A DNA stretch of 64,000 bases from Diphasiastrum complanatum (GCA_029204225.1 CM055098.1:11033052-11097051); one strand, 5' to 3'. Counted from the stretch's first letter, positions 10,928-24,456 are shown. The notes: generated by a model from the letters alone, not told the origin. Made by a program: numbers and translations.

Positions 10928-13900
10928 TCATAGATCATTCTCATCATTTTCGTCATCACACAAGTCTTGACACTCATCTGAATCTAGGTCTAGGTATAAT
11001 CGTAAATTTTCGATCGTGTCTCTTTCATGATGTGAGTTACCCTTATATTCAATCTCCTCTTCTTCTAATTCTATCTCATCCAAACATGGGGGCCTCAAAT
11101 TACCCCCAATTTGGTCTTGTACGTTCGTAAGAATCTCATCATTTTCATTTGTACTTTCTTCTCCCATTATTTCGACATCATTTTGAGTTTGGATGAGTGG
11201 TTCAGGGTCTTCCAAAACATCGTCAAAGTTGGGTGGTGGTTCGTCATGTGTATCCAATTCAACAATATCTTTTCCTTTAAACACACGTTGTTTTCTTGCA
11301 TTAAGTTGGATCACATACCACCATCTTGGGTCTATTCGATTTGGATGGAATATAATTTGCCAAAGAATTAAAAAAAATTAAGTTAGTATCATAAGATTGA
11401 TACATAAATAATTGGATTGCGAATATTAATGACATTGAAATTCTAGAGTCTCACTTGTTCGCAATGTCGTGGCAATACTAAAGTGTCATGAGATTCCATC
11501 GATATACATTTTGTTGAGTCAATTTGAAAAAACATTGAGTTATCATTTCTAATCGTGGCGTTGCTTCCACGATAGATGACCTTAAACCATTTTACGTCAA
11601 AAATAAAGTATTTGTCATTAGTCTCGTAATCGACTTCATAAATATGTTGCAATGTGCCGACATAGTCTAGGTCACCCGAAATGATATTAGGGTCTCTCGC
11701 ACTAGAACGACTCTCTTGTTAAAAGTTGGCCATTATACCACAATCATATGTACGTCGCTTGTTGTCAACTCTCTCAACATGGTAATGGTGTCCATATGCC
11801 CACATGGCAGTGTGTGATATATACTAAAACACAAAAAAAAAAACAAATGTGTGCATATATTGAGTAGTACAAAAACAAAACTTTATATAAACAATATTAC
11901 ACTAACCTTCCATCCACATCCACGAACAAATTCCCATTCTAATTCAGTCACTTCTTCTCCGCTTTCGGATGCTTTTAGCATCGTATCAAAAAACCCATTC
12001 ACAAGAGCATTTTGAAGGTAAAGGCTCCAAAGGTTCGTCGTTCTCCAACGCCCTTCTTCTTCTTCGATTGATATTTCTTCTTCGTTTCAATGTTATGTTT
12101 CTTTCTTTTTTGGCTTCTTCATACCTTGAAATCCACTTTTCCATTTGTCCACAATTATATAATATGAATGTGTCAATTTTTTCTTTTAATTGAGGTGAAA
12201 GTCTTTTTGCACACCATTTCCTTGTGGTACTTCACCCTTAACACGTTCATCTTCTTCTGCACACTACATTTTTGGACCTGCAGGATGCAATTGTGAGATT
12301 ATTTCGGTGATATAAAACAAAGATTTCTATACAAGCCAACTTTCTGCAATGCTACCTTCTGGCCTTGCCTTTTGTCTCACAAAGCCCTTCAAAAATTTCA
12401 TAAAGCACTCAAGGTAGAACATCTATCTCGTGTGCACAGGTCCTGCAATTGATATTTCTTTGACCAAATGCACTAGAAGATAGACTTGTATATCCAAAAA
12501 GGAAGTTGGAAAATCTCTTTCCAACAAACATACCATTTCAATCATTTGGATATTCATGGAATCCAATTCACTATTTTTTATTTCTTTTGAGGAAATCCAC
12601 CTGCAAGATTGATAGTACCTTAGGTTGTTTAACACATAAAAAAATTTAAATATCACATATTTATACAAGTGCTTATAAAATATACAAACATAATCATCGA
12701 TGACAAATTGTAAAGCGTATTTCGTACGTCATCGTTGAAGAGACCTTGAATAGAAAGTGGAAGTATGAATTGCAATATCTTATGCCAATCATGTGATTTC
12801 AATCCACCTAATTTAACATCTTTGGTAAATGACTTGCATAAAGAATGTGCATAGCCTGTTGGAGTTCTCATTTGTTTTATGACATGTTTAACATATAGGA
12901 GTTGTTCTTTTGTAAGAATCCACGGCACGCTAGGTAGAACCTCATCTCTACCTTCGGTGTATTGAATCCAATAGGGTCTTTTCACATCGGCCGCTTATAG
13001 ATCTTTACGAGCTGCGGAGTTGTCTTTTATGCCAATGATGTGGTTCCATAAGGATTCACTGACGTCTTTGAATATGTGCATAGGATCCAATAGATGGTTT
13101 ATCAATAAATTCCTCCAATAGGGTAATTTATGAAAAATAGACAACCGTTTCATACCATCAATGGATTCATTCCATGAAGAATTAACGTCGTGATGTTTAA
13201 GCCATTCACCATGCCATTCCACTACTGCCATGCATGGGGGTGGTGGTGTGATTAGAGGATTATCTCCTCGCCCTCCAAAAAATCACCTATTCAACCTTCA
13301 AAAAGGATGATCAAGCGACAAGTATTTGCGATGATTTTCGTACACCACTTTTTTTAACATATTTGTGCTATGTCGACCCTCCAAAAGTAGTCCACAAATA
13401 TAACATGCATTGTAACCCGATGTGGTTAAACCTGCATAGTTCATAAACCAAATTAAACATAAGCTTAGTTAAATATACTCAAACGTTAAATCCTAGAACG
13501 GATTAGATTCATTATATAGATACCTGAACATTCGCTTAAACCGGGGTACTCATGCATCGTCCACATTAAAATTCCATGAACAACGAAGTTTCGTTGTTGT
13601 AAAGGTCTCAAGATGTCATAAGCGTGAATACCATTCCAAACAATGCACAATTCATCGATCAAAGGTGCAAGATACACATCTATGTTCTTGGCCTTGTACT
13701 TTCCTAGAATCAATAAAACCAATAACAAGTGTTAATACTCAACCATGGAGGTATGTTGTAATTAACGAGCACAACTAGCCATGTGGACCAAGTTGACGCT
13801 TGAACGCTAAAAGGATTTACGCCATCCATAGCAAGGCCAAATCTCAAATTACGAGGTTCATTTTTAAACTCAGGGCCATTAGTCTTCAATATGTTTCCAT

Positions 13901-14992
13901 GAAGGTGAATCACTTGGCACTCGCATCACATCATCCGTAGATCAATTTTTGACATGCCAATCCATTAGTTGTGCCAAAGATTTACATCGAAATAAACGTT
14001 GCAATCGTGGGATAATTGGAAAATGTCGTAAGGCACTTTTTCCCCTTGTATGTCATCTGAAAAACGTGAAGCGTTACACACTGGACATTGAAGCTTTTCT
14101 GAATGCTCACCTCTATATAGAACATGGTCTTCTGGACATGCATGTATTGTGCTGTAATCCATTCCAAGCACGGTCATCATCTTTTGTGCTTCTTTTTGCG
14201 TTTTAGGTATCACATTTTTTCGAAAGTATTCGATGCAACAACCTAAAAAAAGAGCAATGTGAGTTGTTAGAAAAGAAAAAAAATTAACTTAATGTAAATA
14301 TGTTATAAAGTATAATAGTTGTGTTATGCGTTAAGTACCTGAATAAAGATGTCACGCTACGATAACTCCATTTGTATGTTGCTTGAAGGTTTAGAATAAG
14401 AATTGACTAGCTAGTCTCGAAATGGATGCTCCAGGATATAGAGGAGTGTCTGCCTCCTTGAGCAATAGAATCTCATCTTCATCCATCTCAAATTGTTCGT
14501 GATCTCCGTTTTCATTAGAAGATGCATGCATATCATTATTCTCATTTGTTTAAAAGTAGGATTCAAACACGTTGTGCATTGCTTTATTGTGTTGCACCTC
14601 ATCATCATAATCATTAGAATCAAGTTGATTATTCTCTTTTCCAATTGTGTTTGCCTCTTCAATTTGTTTCATTCTTTGTTTTCTCATGTCTATCAAAACT
14701 TGATGTTGATTGTAACTAAACACGGATGGATCAACTCCGTGAAATGGCATTCGATGTATTGGCTACAAACATAAAACAAATATCATAAGTGACATATATA
14801 GATTAACGAAGATTATAATTAAAAACAATCATATAAAATTAACAAACCTCAACGTCTTCCAAATTCGATGGTTGACCTTCTTCTTTTCGTCCAAACTTCC
14901 ACAAATGATTTTCAACAATGCATCTTTCACGCATCTTTTGTCCATCACACTTGAGGCATGTGCACCATATTTTGTTCTCTATTCTTTATGCC
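10928..14992 (-). pseudogene. CACTA (En/Spm) TNP2-type transposase, broken
   Basis: Read on the minus strand, the TNP2 order is present. Transposase-associated Cys segment at about 14985-14850 (WCTCLKCDGQKMRERC). HACPEDHVLYRGEH and CPVCNASRF at about 14140-14060. EPRNLRFGLAMDGVNPF at about 13870-13800. KNIDVYLAPLIDEL at about 13700-13650. SGYNACYICGLLLEGRHS after an intron. PYWRNLLINHLLDPMHI at about 13115-13065. DUF4218-like LGGLKSHDWHKILQFILPL at about 12815-12755 and LERDFPTSFLDIQVYL at about 12520-12470. DUF4216-like segment at 11652-11443, then an acidic C-terminus (11314-10928). A clean GT-AG intron of 92 nt spans 13523-13432. In-frame stops (after ARKDL near 12995; at 12432-12434, where Trp is expected) and frameshifts inactivate it. 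It would have moved CACTA elements by binding their ends and cutting DNA. Confidence 0.85.
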
Positions 14993-14998
14993 AATGTC

Positions 14999-15748
14999 AT
15001 TTTGGCGACAGATTATTTAGTAACTGGTCCGAACAACCTGCCACCGATAAACGACAGGTTATTGGTATCCTTCGTGACGAATTCCAATTCGAAGAGGAAT
15101 TCGACAAGAAGGAAATTCATAAGCATATGAGCTTATGGATCAGGCATCGTCATGATATGCATGACGAGCTTATAGGGATGGGCAATCCAAGCCTTCCTGG
15201 TATTCAAGAAATGATTGGAACCGTGTAAAAGCGGATGAATGAACACCAGATAAATACAAAATTCAGAAAGATGTTGCGGCCGCTAGGATGCATGGGATAG
15301 GCAACCCTAGATTGGGCTCGAGCAGAAAGACGGGATTGCAAGCAAGCATGGTAAGTGAACTTACACTACTCTTATAGTTTAACTTTGATTTTATATGCTT
15401 TTATTTTTTAATATGCATTATGACTAGTTGCTTCAACATAGCCCTAAATTAATTTCAACTTCAATTGAATGCATGGATAGTTGGCGGACTATGGACATCT
15501 GCCAACTAAAGAGGAGTATGAATTTGCCTTCAGGGAATCGTACGATGCATTAGTCGACAAACTAAAGAGCGTCGGGGTCATCCTCCAAATGTAAGTACTA
15601 GTTTTTGTATTTATACTAATGTGGTTTGTATTTCGACGTCAAGTTTATTTAATTTAATACAATCAAGCATTAAATATAAATGTAGTTTGTTTGCTTGTGT
15701 TCATGCAGACTGGACGTCACGATGACAATGAGTAGATTAGGTTTATAA
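14999..15748 (+). pseudogene. Plant Ptta/En/Spm-type transposase remnant, three exons
   Basis: Exon 1 ends at 15350 (ATG|GTAAGT), exon 2 is 15481-15590 (flanked TAG| and |GTAAGT), and exon 3 is 15710-15748 (after TTCATGCAG) ending in TAA. Exons 2 and 3 join in frame (SVGVILQ then ILDVTMTMSRLGL). Exon 1 has WSEQPATDKRQVIGILRDEF, then a Lys/His-rich helix and KYKIQKDVAAARMHG, which fits the plant Ptta/En/Spm transposase family (Pfam Transposase_24) as I remember it. Exon 1 is broken by one frameshift near 15226 and a TGA just after. It is directly abutted head-to-head by the TNP2 remnant on the minus strand, so its 5' end was lost at the junction near 14995. Confidence 0.6.
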
Positions 15749-16317
15749 GTTTTGATGTTAAATCTAGAAAGACTCGTGCGACATTAAAGCACCAATTTTG
15801 TAATACATTAATTTATATTATGAAAAATATTATTATTGCAAATGATCGTGCTATATTGCCATTACTTTTATATGTGCAATGTTTTGTTTTTTCAAAAATT
15901 GCAATGTCAAATTTAGGGATGTGGATTGACGTAATAATCAACTAAGAAATGTCGGATTTCAAAACAACAATCAATATTATATCTAAAAATCTAAATAAAA
16001 TTCATGACGTGCACAAAGCATATTGAACATGAAGTAATGCAATAAAATATTGCCATAAAGTAATGCATGAAGTATTGTCATTCATAATGAACATGAAGTA
16101 ATGCAATAAAATATAAAATGAAAAGTACCTCATGCTTAGTTTGTTGTTTGATCCAGATGTTGAATGCAACTCAAAAATATTGTTCTAAAAACAATTCAAG
16201 AACATCGCTTCTCCAAGAACTCAACTCCAAGAACAGCCCGAGAAAAATGGGTGCGCTGTTTTTTACGCATTTTAAAGTCTCATTGAAATATGAAACAGCT
16301 TAAATTCATTCTCTTTT
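15749..16317. other. AT-rich interval, nothing recognised
   Basis: No coding homology seen. A short phrase, GAAGTAATGCAATAAAATAT, recurs at about 16031 and 16095, showing local duplication. Confidence 0.6.
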
Positions 16318-18770
16318 TTAAAATACATTTTCTATAAAATCTTCACTGACGCCTCTCAATTCATAACTTGACATATTCTCAACACTCTCATTTTCAGCTG
16401 ATGAAGTGAAAGACCCGTCTTCTTCATCAGAGTTAACTAAAATATCTTCCTCATAATCCACATCTAATGTTGATAAAAAAACCTTGTAATCAGTTTTTAT
16501 CTATTGATGATGAGTGGAGGATGATGGTTTTTCCATTAATCCAAGTCGTTCTTTTAATATAGATGTAGTTGACTTTTGTAGGTGATTGGTCATTGTTAAC
16601 TCAAAATTAAATGCCAAAACATCTACATCCTGTAAATTCAAATCGTCGACTCTTGGTTGATTTTTTGACAATTTCTTTCTCTTGCCCTTTGGATTTACTT
16701 GCAACATTTTGAGTTCGTACCTTCCTAGAAAAGCATTTGTTGAAGTGGTGCGCAACCAATGGACACGTAGTACTTTTGTCTGATTGCTATTCTAAATGAA
16801 ACCAAGTACTTTGACAATTCAAAATGGATGTCCTTCATTGTTTTCTGAAGCTAGAAGTGCAACAAGGCTTTTCATTTAAATCACCGTGCCATTTTATTTT
16901 TACAACTTTTACACTTTGCCTATTCTTCCTTGAGCCCACGTAAATTTCACGTTTCTCACCTTGCACAAACTGCAAGAAATCATTATCTTGAGGAAGATTT
17001 GAAGATTTGACAATCGTACTTGAAGTTCCCAATTTACGAGGCCAATGAAATTCTTCAATCGTTGATGCATGTTTGAGATTGAGCAAACTGATTTTTTGTT
17101 CCTTGAAAAAGTCCATCCACCAATGCTGATCAAACTCATCAAAAAAATAATAAGCTGTTTGAATACTTGATTCCAAAAAAATTAACGAGGCAAATGGATC
17201 AATCTCACGATGTTCTCTTTGCGCCTTTTGTTCTTCTAGCATGGACTTCAAGGGAGACAACACAACAAGCTTGATTTGAGTTGATGGAATGTTAGGCAAA
17301 AATCGAACTCCTTCAAGAGGCAGCCATGAAACTGAATTCGAAAATAGTTTTTTCCATAATAATATAATGCCTGATTCATTGCGTTTGATTTAAGACTGGT
17401 GCTGAAAGCTAATATCATTAATATTAGCTAAGCATCGCTCTGTTTCATTAGACGCCTTAACAGAATCACGAAAATCATATGTGTGTCTGATTAATGACAC
17501 GTTTAGATTTGGCACATACGATTTCTCGACAATGCTTCAAAGCACCGGTAAAGAAAATGCCTTGTTGCATCTCAACCTCTTAGAAAAGCAAGTAAACATT
17601 TGATCAATTTGATCGTGGGTATGCCCTACCAACAAAAATCCTATTTTTAAGTTTTTGAAAAAAACTTTCTCTACTAGCATAGACAAATATGCCAAAACAG
17701 TTTGGTTTTTATTTTCGCTAGCAGTGTTGTCAAGTTGCAAATAAAGTATTTTTGAAAGATTTTCACCAAATTCGCAAATTATCTTATGTACAATGGTGAT
17801 CGTCAAATTTGGATCGTTTCGAACATTGGGATAATTAAAAAAGACTTTGGACTCCAAAGTGCCATTAAACACAAGTGTTCCAACGAGATGAACCTGAATA
17901 AAATCGGCCTCGTTTAAATTTTTGGGCACTCTGACAAAATGAGACAACATTGTTTTCTTCTGATCCATGCCATCAATAACAAGGTCCAGATACTGTTGTG
18001 GACATTCCAAACATATCTTTTGGTGCTTGTCCAACTTTTGTCTTTCAACTGTTTGTTGATCTCTGTGCACTTGAAGGGCTTTTGCAGCATCCACTAAAAA
18101 TACAATGAACATATTTAATAGAATAAAGATACCATAATAATATTAAAATAGATTGCAACTTAGATTTATTTCAAAACATTAAGTATAATTAAAATAAGAG
18201 ACAAATCTGATTAATATTTATCTTTCTCATCATTGTTTTTTGCAAGTTGTTTGGCAGACTTTAATAACTCGCAAGTGGAGCATACTGTCATTCGTGATTT
18301 TTTCGGAATCTTTGCCAGTCCAAAATCTCTTTTCCAAATTCTAAGAAAATATGAGTAACTCAAATAGGAAACATTTTTTTGTTTTGGCAAACTTTTTGTA
18401 CATATAAAATATCTCTAATTTTGTAAAATTATCCGGCAAGTGAAAATATAAGGTATTAGACAATTTCTCTCCATGCACGTCTATGAAATGCTTTAGCCAA
18501 GCAGTTGCATTCAAAGCATCTGGAAAAATAGTTCGACCTTGTAAGGATCCCCATAATATTGGATCTTTTTGAAATCGTGCATGTATTCGTTGAAGTCGTG
18601 AGTTTTCGATTGCGTCGACTGCTTTGTAAGCTTCGCAACAAATGTCCAAAGAATTTAAAAAATACAAATAGGAGTTTTTGTCCGGCCTCATTGTTGCACA
18701 CAAATAATAATTCCTTTCATCCTTACTTCGTAAAAAGAAGTTTGATCTTAATTCTTCAATTTCTCTGATA
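16318..18770 (-). pseudogene. DUF7869-type transposon-associated gene, 3' part, broken
   Basis: Segments in order on the minus strand. 18770-18430 has LQRIHARFQKDPILWGS and FPDALNATAWLKHFIDVHGEK. 18356-18212 has YSYFLRIWKRDFGLAKIPKK and the Cys pair CSTCELLK. 18112-17537 (after a probable intron) has VIDGMDQKK, LYLQLDNTASENKN and GFLLVGHTHDQIDQMF, the hallmark of proteins annotated DUF7869. 17299-16835 and 16800-16318 are the C-terminal part, ending in an acidic tail. The spaced D/N/H/D residues suggest an RNase H-like fold, but that is inference. A TAG at 16501-16503 and at least one frameshift near 18360 break it. The missing 5' part resembles the gene starting at 63398. The function of the family is unknown to me. 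Confidence 0.7.
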
Positions 18771-18984
18771 CTAAATTTCTATAAGCAATAGGATGAGCAA
18801 CAAATAATATTCTGTCTATTTTTTACGATTAGTTAAAATAGGTGAAGATCTCAAGTCTCTCTTGTATTTTCTCTTTTGTTCAAAGTCTGGTCTGTAAATT
18901 GAACCTATGACACTTGTAGGTGCTTGAACTGGTTGAGAAGGTGTTGGAATTTCTTGACTCCAAAATTTGGCTCCAACCTCAAGA

Positions 18985-19197
18985 CAGGCTTTCTGGAAGT
19001 CCGCGAAGCAGCAGAAGGTGCCTATGCCTAGCCTCCTCAATGATAGCTCTAAAAGTAAAGATATGATCTATGGTAGAATGATGAGCCCTGAAACCGGCCT
19101 GACCCATAGCAAATAGCCTCCTGGATTCCACCTCAGAAGTAATAGCGTATTGTAGAATCATGCCATATAGCTTCACAATCACGTGACCAATCATGAC
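18985..19197 (-). pseudogene. LINE reverse transcriptase scrap
   Basis: The minus strand encodes AKLYG-like VKLYGMILQYAI followed by QAGFRAHHSTIDHIFTFRAI, the conserved LINE RT segment (QAGFRxxxSTxDHIFxLRxL), and after a frame change CCFADFQKACLEV (CxxDFxKAF). Only about 70 residues survive, with nothing of endonuclease or tail. The adjoining 18830-18960 segment encodes a Pro/Gln-rich run that I cannot assign. Confidence 0.75.
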
Positions 19198-20704
19198 AGT
19201 ACATTAGTTATCATGTTTCATGGGATCATCACTTTTGTGGATGGGATCACCCCTTTATCTCTTTCTCTAAACATCCCACCATTTACCAATTGGCCTAGTA
19301 TTATATTATGGCAAAATATCTACAATTACGGTAGTACGATGCTACCATAAAAAATATTTGAATGCCATTGTAAATCATGCTTGCATACTCTATCATACTC
19401 ATTCTAATTTGCAATGTTCACTTATGAACGTCAATTCTCCAGCCTCATCTAGATTGGTTGTATTGTGTTTGATCATTGTAGATGCAACAAATTATCAACA
19501 CCTAAAACTCGCAATATTTGTTCTCATGATGATAATCGTCATCAAACAATCATAATGAGTTTCTAATATATATAAAACCACCAAAAACAAAATTGCTAAC
19601 TAGTGTTTTGATAAATAATGATCGTATTCACATTTAAAGTAGATAACTTGTTACAATATTCACGAATACTCTACATTCATAGCATCACACCATTCCTCCT
19701 TTTCGCATGCATCTTTATAAAAGGGCAATTCATGTACTTGATGAATGGAAGACATCAAAGAAAAATTAGGTCCCTTTGCTTACCAGTTTATCACGAAGTA
19801 AGCCTACATGGAACAATTGCTTACCCTTAATGTCCTCCACACATTGAAGCTGATGGTTTTGTTAAAATTTGTCAACAAGAAGCATAAGCACCAAGCTTGA
19901 TTCTACTTGAAGACTACAAAATGCAAGGAGCCACAATAACGCAGTGAGCCTTATCACATCATCAAGATATTAAGATTCAATTCAAGTAGTTCACAAGAGC
20001 TCTACATATGATCACCAAGATGCCCATAACCCTTATTCATATGCCTATACATATTGCATAAGAAATATCACAATTCTAGCTCATGAAGCACTCGCCTCCT
20101 CTCCTACTATGTCTCCACAATATACAAATGAAAAGAACAATGAAATTATCACTCTCTCTATTCCAATAATGAAAATGAATGGGTTGAGCCCTAGTTATAT
20201 GAACCATGCATGGAAGGTGGTTTCCTCCTCAAATCTTAACCTAATATGCAAGTTACATCTCTGGTTCTAAACCTAAGATTGTCACCAATGGTCAACTGGG
20301 TAGGAGGAGCTAATAGAATGAAGTAACCTATGTAGCACTCCAAAGAGATAACTTAAGGCTGTAATTTGCACAATATTATCCTCCTAGGTTGGCATCACAT
20401 ATTGGTCCAATTTGACATTTTGTATTTCCATGTGCACACATTCCGGTAATGTGAACAATACCACATTGGCCTAAGTTGCCACATGCAAATCTTTGACAAT
20501 AACACATTGGGCTAAGTTGGCATCTGCATAATCTTTTACAGGTTCCCCCTCATCAACTTCAACATGAGTAGCATCTTGAATAAAAATATGTAGATTTCAC
20601 TAAATTAAAAAAAACCATTGTTTAGATAGCTCTTTTCTCATCTCACACTAAATTTAAAAGTGATTCAGACTCATTTGAAATGGATAGAATAGATATAGTT
20701 AACA

Positions 20705-20850
<146 letters not shown>

Positions 20851-21391
20851 GAATGCAAGATGTATAAGGCCCATGAGCCCTAACAAAAATCTCCTTGAAT
20901 CCATTCTATATTGCCAAGAGCTCCACTACATCTTCGTGTCAACTATCCAAAAGGTTGATTTTGATTTAGCCTAGGTGCCTCATTTATAGAGAGGATAGAA
21001 ACTATTCCTCACTCTTCATGCACCAGAGTCTCCTGCACCGATGATTATTCTTTGATGGTTTGAAATAACAAAAAAACCCATTAAATGTGTACATACCTAT
21101 TTGCAGCCCATCATTGTTTCAATGTGTAGTCCATCATCAGTCTTCTATAGTTGTCTCAATTTAAATTAGCAGTTTATGCCTAAACATAAGTAAATATGTC
21201 AAGTTGAAGCCTCACTCATCTTCCTCAAGGCTTGAGATTGAAGTACGCACACTCAATAAAAATGTTTATGTATGACATCAAATAAACTTTTTTGAATCAA
21301 AATGAAGATCAGCGTGAGCTCTTTGTAAATGAAAGCTTAAACAAAGTTTGTGTGGAAGTGGTTGGAGAGACATGTTCTAACTATCATTGTT

Positions 21392-21392
<1 letters not shown>

Positions 21393-21455
<63 letters not shown>
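21393..21455. repeat. (GA)n microsatellite
   Basis: Pure (GA)n for about 63 bp, followed by AAGCTACATTCTATATAA, a junction also seen after the (GA)n at 31437-31591. Confidence 0.97.
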
Positions 21456-21457
<2 letters not shown>

Positions 21458-21880
21458 CTACATTCTATATAACTAATTAATTAATGGGTGTAACTATAAG
21501 CTATAATGTATAGAGTGTTAAGGGAGAAAATCCATGTTTATAGAGACAACAATTCATTTGGAGACTCGACGCGATCCCTTTAACTAGTTATTATTTTGAA
21601 TGTGTAAATGCATAAATGATTATTCCTAATGCTACCACTCAATGGGAGATTTACCCATTAATTTATAGCACTGATGATGTTGTTTCAGATCTTATTGGAA
21701 TGAACATTATTGTTGATTTATTATTTCTATTCGCATTTCATTTGACAACAAAGAAACTGATTTTGGTCATGGTGGGTGTCTTTGGTCTATGCCTTTGGGG
21801 TGCATCTTCATGTGGATCGTAATAGGAAAAGTCTTTCCAAATGTCGTCCTCTACATTTTTCAATCTGCTAAGACCTTACA

Positions 21881-23884
21881 TCAATTTCAAACACAAAAGA
21901 TTTATCAGAAGAATTGGAAACCAAGAATGAGACTCGATCTCATAATCAAATCATGTTCTTGGAAGAGCAATTACTTATCTACAATGGGACGGCAAAGACC
22001 TGAACACATTCGTACAAAAGATAAAGGACTTGTTTATCTCCTTGCATAATTCTGGCACTGAAAACACAATTTTAAAGGAAAAACAGCTTAGTTATTTTCT
22101 TCGAGCCCTACCCAGGTCATTCCACACAACTCGAATCTGATTGGCGAAAGGCAATAGATGAAGTTAAAGAGGAAGTAGAAGCTCATGAATGCTATGATGA
22201 CAATGGTGATTCCGAAAATGCTCTATTTACTCAGAAGAATAAATCTACTAAGAATTTCAAGTTTAAGAGAGAGTCGTAACAAAAAAATGAGTCTAAGACA
22301 AATGATCGACAATATGAAAAACATCAGAAAAGTTCTGGTGATTAGAAGATCTACAACAGATGCAAAAGATTAGGTCACAAGGAAGATAAGTGCTGGTTAA
22401 ACCCAAAGATTGAATGCATTCATTGTCATAAATGGGATCATGCAGCAGTAGATTGCTATCAGAATCCCGAAAACAAGAAGGTGCAAAATCGAAGCAAATC
22501 TTCAGATTCAAACTATGTCGAAGACAAAGCAGAATGTTCTAGAGAAACAGAAGGCAGGACAACAAGGAACTCAGCAGCTTATATTAGTGCTGATCTATGT
22601 TGTTCATCTAATTTCAAAACTCAAGAAGTAGTACTTGATTCAAGATCCACCTCACATTTTGTTTCCTCGAAACAAATATTGGCTAAGTCCAAGAAGACAA
22701 ACTATTCGAGATTCATTATACTTGGAGATGGTTCTAAGCACGTGCTTGATGAAACTGGTGTACTATGGCTGGACACGAATCAGGGTGACAAGAAACTGGA
22801 GGAAGTTCTCTATGTCCCTACTCTTGACAAAGATCATCTATTCATAGCTAAGATAGTCGATATAGGGATGTCAGTAACCTTCACAAAGAACTCTTGTAAA
22901 TTGTTCGAGGAAGATTTTGATAGCCTGGTTGCTAAAGGCAACAGAGAAGGAAATTTGGAAATTTGAATATTTGAACTCGAATCGAACAAGCGAATCAAAC
23001 TCAAGAATCGATAGATATATTGTGGCACAAGAGGCTATGTCACATGAAGATGGAAGCCTTGTACCAAGCCAACAAAAGTCAGAGAATTGAAGGAGTCAAA
23101 ATCAAAGTAGAGATATTTGAACTACTTGTAAATCCTATCTTAAAGCCTATGAGAAGATCCGACAGACGACGTAAACCACTAGAAAGTTATGATCAAGATG
23201 TTTTTAATACAGGCATCAAATTTTGTGGTTTCTCTGACGAACCTCAGACATTCAATGAAGCTATTGATGGACCAGATAAAGATTGCTGGATTTAGGCAAT
23301 GGAGGGACAAAATGTCATCAATGTATAAGAACATCGTATGGACACTTGCACCTATACCTGATGGCTAAAAACTAGTCAAATGCAAGTGGGTGAGATCAAA
23401 ACAGGTCCTGATGGCGAAAACATCAAATACAAAGCAAGGTTGGTTGCTAAAGGATTTTCACAAAAGTATGAGATCGACTACATTGATACTTTCTCACCGG
23501 TAGTCAAACATACATCAATTCGCTTGTTATTTGCGTATGTAGTGGCTCTTGATTTGAGAATCCATATTGTGGATGAGAAGACTGCTTTTTTGCATGCAGA
23601 ATTAGAAGAGGACATATTCATGGACCAACCACTTGGGTTTGTAAACCAAGAATATCCAGATACAGATGTCACATGAATAAAAACATTTATGGTCTGAAAC
23701 AAGCAGCCAGACAATGGCATAGAAAAAAGGATGAAGCACTACGTTCCTTCGGCTTCAAACCTGTATTTGCTGAATCAAATGTCTATATCAAGCATGTGCA
23801 AAAGGAAATGATCATTCTAGCTGTCTTTGTTGATGACATGCTTATCTTCTCAAGGAGAGATAAGTTAATTTCAGATGTCAAAAG
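21881..23884 (+). pseudogene. Copia family A, copy A1: gag to RT, integrase deleted
   Basis: Gag from 21881 through LEEQLLIYNGTAKT-like sequence to about 22340. Two zinc knuckles at about 22350-22460 (CNRCKRLGHKEDKC and CIHCHKWDHAAVDC). Protease VVLDSRSTSHFVSS near 22630, where the catalytic DSG is changed to DSR. GAG-pre-integrase LWHKRLCHMKMEALYQANKS at about 23020-23075. The reading then passes directly (about 23130) into the pre-RT segment KPMRRSDRRRKP, so the integrase core is absent. RT runs 23200-23880, with KARLVAKGFSQKY, IVDEKTAFLHAELEEDIFM and FVDDMLIFSRR. A stop follows NQEYPDTDVT. Copia B1 is inserted at 23885. Confidence 0.85.
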
Positions 23885-24431
23885 TGAAACTTTTTCACAC
23901 GTGTGAACCAGCTGCAAGTACAAGGATCAAGAAAATGATTGTTTGCACACTAAACTAGCTTTTATTATCAAAAACAAAGAGATGGAAAACATTGGCAAGC
24001 TAGTTAGCAAGAAGGCAAGAGCATTCATCACAATCTAACTATAGTTACACCTCCAATGGATCAAATGGAAGCTTTACTTGAAGAAGTGTTTTATTGAGGT
24101 ACAAAGCCACCTTATTTATAATACAAGAAGCCTTCTAGAACTCGTGGAGAGAGAAAGCAACCTAGATGCCACATTGCCTCTACCTCTCTACTAGATGACA
24201 AAAAGAGAAATGGATAAGACTTGAGAATCTCTCTTTTTGAGAATCCTTGACCTACAAGAGTAGCCTCACATGCTTCTTGATAGGTTCTAGACCTACACAT
24301 CACTATGGAGACTAAAAATCTACCTTGACTCAACTTGGAGAGTTACTAGACTAGTCTACCTCAAGTTTGGACAAACTCCAAAACTTGAATCTCTAAGTTA
24401 AATATTATTTTACTTTTACAATATTTTCACA
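23885..24431 (-). repeat. 3' LTR of copia B1
   Basis: About 547 bp, nearly identical to 37644-38191 and 42924-43470, ending CAATATTTTCACA, followed by the polypurine tract (minus AAGGAGGAG). Confidence 0.93.
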
Positions 24432-24456
24432 CTCCTCCTTAAAATGAAAATAATAT

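Noticed and set aside
21616-21822. 68-codon frame with a hydrophobic stretch in repeat C copy 1
   Set aside because: The inverted copy at 46128-46455 has lost the frame, so there is no sign of selection on it.
22481-22966. Open frames on the opposite strand of the copia pieces (for example 22293-22511 and 32311-32562 minus)
   Set aside because: They are shadows of the zinc-knuckle region of family A and lack any homology of their own.
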